From contig CAIMWI010000002.1 in assembly GCA_903845215.1 (NCBI GenBank), positions 1 through 64,000 on the forward strand: a DNA stretch of 64,000 nt, given 5' to 3'. A model generated the notes under the pieces. It saw only the letters and a list, made by a program, of their open reading frames with translations, was not told the origin of the DNA and searched no databases. Numbering within the stretch: the stretch's first letter is position 1; each line of letters opens with the position of its first letter. The position numbers were made by a program, and so were the translations under genes. The DNA is from an uncultured Rhodobacterales bacterium (GTDB taxonomy: Bacteria > Pseudomonadota > Alphaproteobacteria > Rhodobacterales > Rhodobacteraceae). Shown piece after piece: positions 62,865-64,000 of this stretch.

Positions 62865-63224
62865 ATGTCCTATCGTTTGGCCACAGCTTTTGCGTTCACG
62901 CTTGCCTTGGCAGCCCCTGCCTTTGCCGAGGGACTTTTTGGCGCTATCGCCTTTTCGCCTTCGACGGGCAAGGTCGGGGCAGGGTGGAACTTTGCCACCA
63001 AAGATGAGGCCTCGGCCGATTCCATCTCGCGCTGCGGTGTGGGCGATTGCAGCGCAGTGGTGGTTTTTCCTAACTGTGGGGCCGTGGCGGTCGGAGATGG
63101 TTTTGGCATGGGCTTTTCGGCAGACCAATCGGTGGCCAAGGCCGAAGAGACAGCTTTGGCCAATTGTTCAGGCTATACGGCCAATTGCTTGATCGTGCAG
63201 TCCTTCTGCAACGAAGGGCCTTAA
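62865..63224 (+). CDS. DUF4189 secreted protein
   Basis: 119 residues: Sec signal peptide (residues 1-21, cut after AFA), then a DUF4189-like domain with GAIAFSPSTGKVGAGWNF and six cysteines (CGVGDC, FPNCGAV, ANCSGY, NCLIV, FCNEG) that can form disulfides. Periplasmic or exported, function unknown. AAAGGAAACC ribosome binding site. Divergent from the livK-like gene. Confidence 0.88.
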   Translation: MSYRLATAFAFTLALAAPAFAEGLFGAIAFSPSTGKVGAGWNFATKDEASADSISRCGVGDCSAVVVFPNCGAVAVGDGFGMGFSADQSVAKAEETALANCSGYTANCLIVQSFCNEGP

Positions 63225-63302
63225 GCGGCAGAAAAAATCGGCTTGGCGCGCGCGCAAACTTCTGCCCTATTAGCGCTGATATAAAGCATCAAGGATCTGC
63301 GG

Positions 63303-63689
63303 ATGACCTTTCAAGGCGCCATCATCTCGGCCTATCAAAACTACGCCAATTTTTCCGGCCGCGCCTCGCGGTCGGCTTACTGGTGGTGGACGCTGTTCCA
63401 AATTCTGGCATCGACGGCGATTGGCATCATCTTTGGGCATGGTTTCATGATGATAGACCCCGAGACGATGGCCATGGGTTACCACGGCGGCACAATGTCT
63501 AGTTTATGGACCTTGGCAAACCTTCTGCCCTCACTTGCACTGGGCGTTCGCCGGTTGCATGACATCGGCAAATCCGGATGGTGGCTTTTGATCATGCTGA
63601 TCCCCTTGATCGGGTTCATCGTGCTGATCGTGTGGTTTTGTCAGAAAAGCGATCTGGGCCCCAATCAGCACGGGCAACCGGCGCTTTAA
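63303..63689 (+). CDS. DUF805 membrane protein
   Basis: 128 residues with four likely helices and the typical DUF805 features FSGRASRSAYWWW, RRLHDIGKSGWW near the third helix, and a short C-terminal SDLGPNQHG tail. Function unknown. Its last 4 bases overlap the end of the convergent AraC gene. Confidence 0.92.
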   Translation: MTFQGAIISAYQNYANFSGRASRSAYWWWTLFQILASTAIGIIFGHGFMMIDPETMAMGYHGGTMSSLWTLANLLPSLALGVRRLHDIGKSGWWLLIMLIPLIGFIVLIVWFCQKSDLGPNQHGQPAL

Positions 63690-64000
63690 ATCGACAAACG
63701 GCCTACCATTGGCGGCGTTGGGCTGCCTTGGGTGCCGCGTTCGCGGTAAGGCGTTGTATTGTAATGGCTGCGGTAGCATTTGGAAAAATGCGACGGGCTG
63801 GCAAAGCCGCAGGCTAGGGCGACGTTGATCACCGACATATCCGTTTGCATCAACAAATTGCGCGCCTTTTGCAGCCGCAGTTCCATGTAATAGCGCTTGG
63901 GGCTGCGGTTCAGATAGCGGCGGAACAGGCGTTCCAACTGGCGGGTCGACATGCCCACTTCTTCAGCCAGATCGGCGGGCGACATCGGGTCTTCGATATT
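63686..64000 (-). CDS. AraC/GlxA-family transcriptional regulator, C-terminal part
   Basis: Only the last ~104 codons are in the window; the frame stays open to the right edge. Two helix-turn-helix units are visible: LAEEVGMSTRQLERLFRRY and VALACGFASPSHFSKCYR. The N-terminal effector (DJ-1/PfpI-like in GlxA-type) domain is outside. Target unknown. Confidence 0.9.
   Translation of the reverse strand, partial: NIEDPMSPADLAEEVGMSTRQLERLFRRYLNRSPKRYYMELRLQKARNLLMQTDMSVINVALACGFASPSHFSKCYRSHYNTTPYRERGTQGSPTPPMVGRLSI

Overview
The window reads as the chromosome of an alphaproteobacterium of the order Rhodobacterales (Rhodobacteraceae/Paracoccaceae). The grounds are a GC-rich sequence with short intergenic gaps, the run moaC-moeA-lexA-comEC-gltX-gltA, the run yajC-secD-secF-Mth938-like, a fused PntA, DUF3422 and DUF6212-like proteins, and an SOS box of the alphaproteobacterial type (GTTC-N7-GTTC) lying on a good lexA promoter. 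Genus cannot be fixed by eye. No CRISPR array, prophage or intact insertion sequence was seen.

Layout. 1-4.5 kb: end of a membrane protein, then a coupled pair (473-aa protein of unknown function and a two-domain GT2+GT4 glycosyltransferase). 4.8-9.4 kb: a chorismate-lyase-like protein, divergent from an exported animal-type haem peroxidase that is followed by its own response regulator and histidine kinase. 9.3-12.4 kb: a panB remnant, an Lrp/AsnC regulator, and a divergent polyamine pair (type III PLP decarboxylase and N-carbamoylputrescine amidase). A 17-bp palindrome overlaps the decarboxylase promoter. 12.4-25.5 kb: a sulfotransferase-like protein, gltA, gltX, comEC, lexA, moeA, moaC, trpC, and ynjC/ynjB transporter genes without an ATPase, divergent from a YnjF-like phosphatidyltransferase. 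25.7-27.8 kb: clpP-clpX. 27.8-35.6 kb: nucleoside hydrolase, iron-binding protein, mazG, an M20 amidohydrolase, a small RTX protein, and kynA/kynU. 35.9-40.3 kb: pntAB and DUF3422. 40.4-43 kb: argE-like and an FAD oxidase. 43-48 kb: serS and yajC-secDF. 48-54 kb: a second FAD oxidase, xthA, an unknown protein, erpA, dgt, dsbB, a YqaA-type membrane protein and tRNA-Leu(CAA). 54.1-62.6 kb: a seven-gene minus-strand operon with a branched-chain-type ABC importer (livKGFHM), a DMGDH/GcvT two-domain dehydrogenase and a MobA-like nucleotidyltransferase. 62.9-64 kb: DUF4189, DUF805 and the end of an AraC regulator.

How the parts work together. Much of the window is housekeeping: TCA entry, tRNA charging, Sec translocation, Clp proteolysis, SOS, Fe-S delivery and NADPH supply. 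Between these lie self-contained accessory modules with visible local control: peroxidase plus two-component system, Lrp plus polyamine genes, kyn genes divergent from pntAB around a GntR-type palindrome, and the importer plus methylamine-type dehydrogenase. The most unusual non-coding signal is a family of short palindromes (TTTTC-NNN-GAAAA core). It occurs as a three-unit tandem array with an exact 27-nt period at 29.9 kb, a more degenerate three-unit array with almost the same period at 60.4 kb, and a single unit at 51.3 kb.
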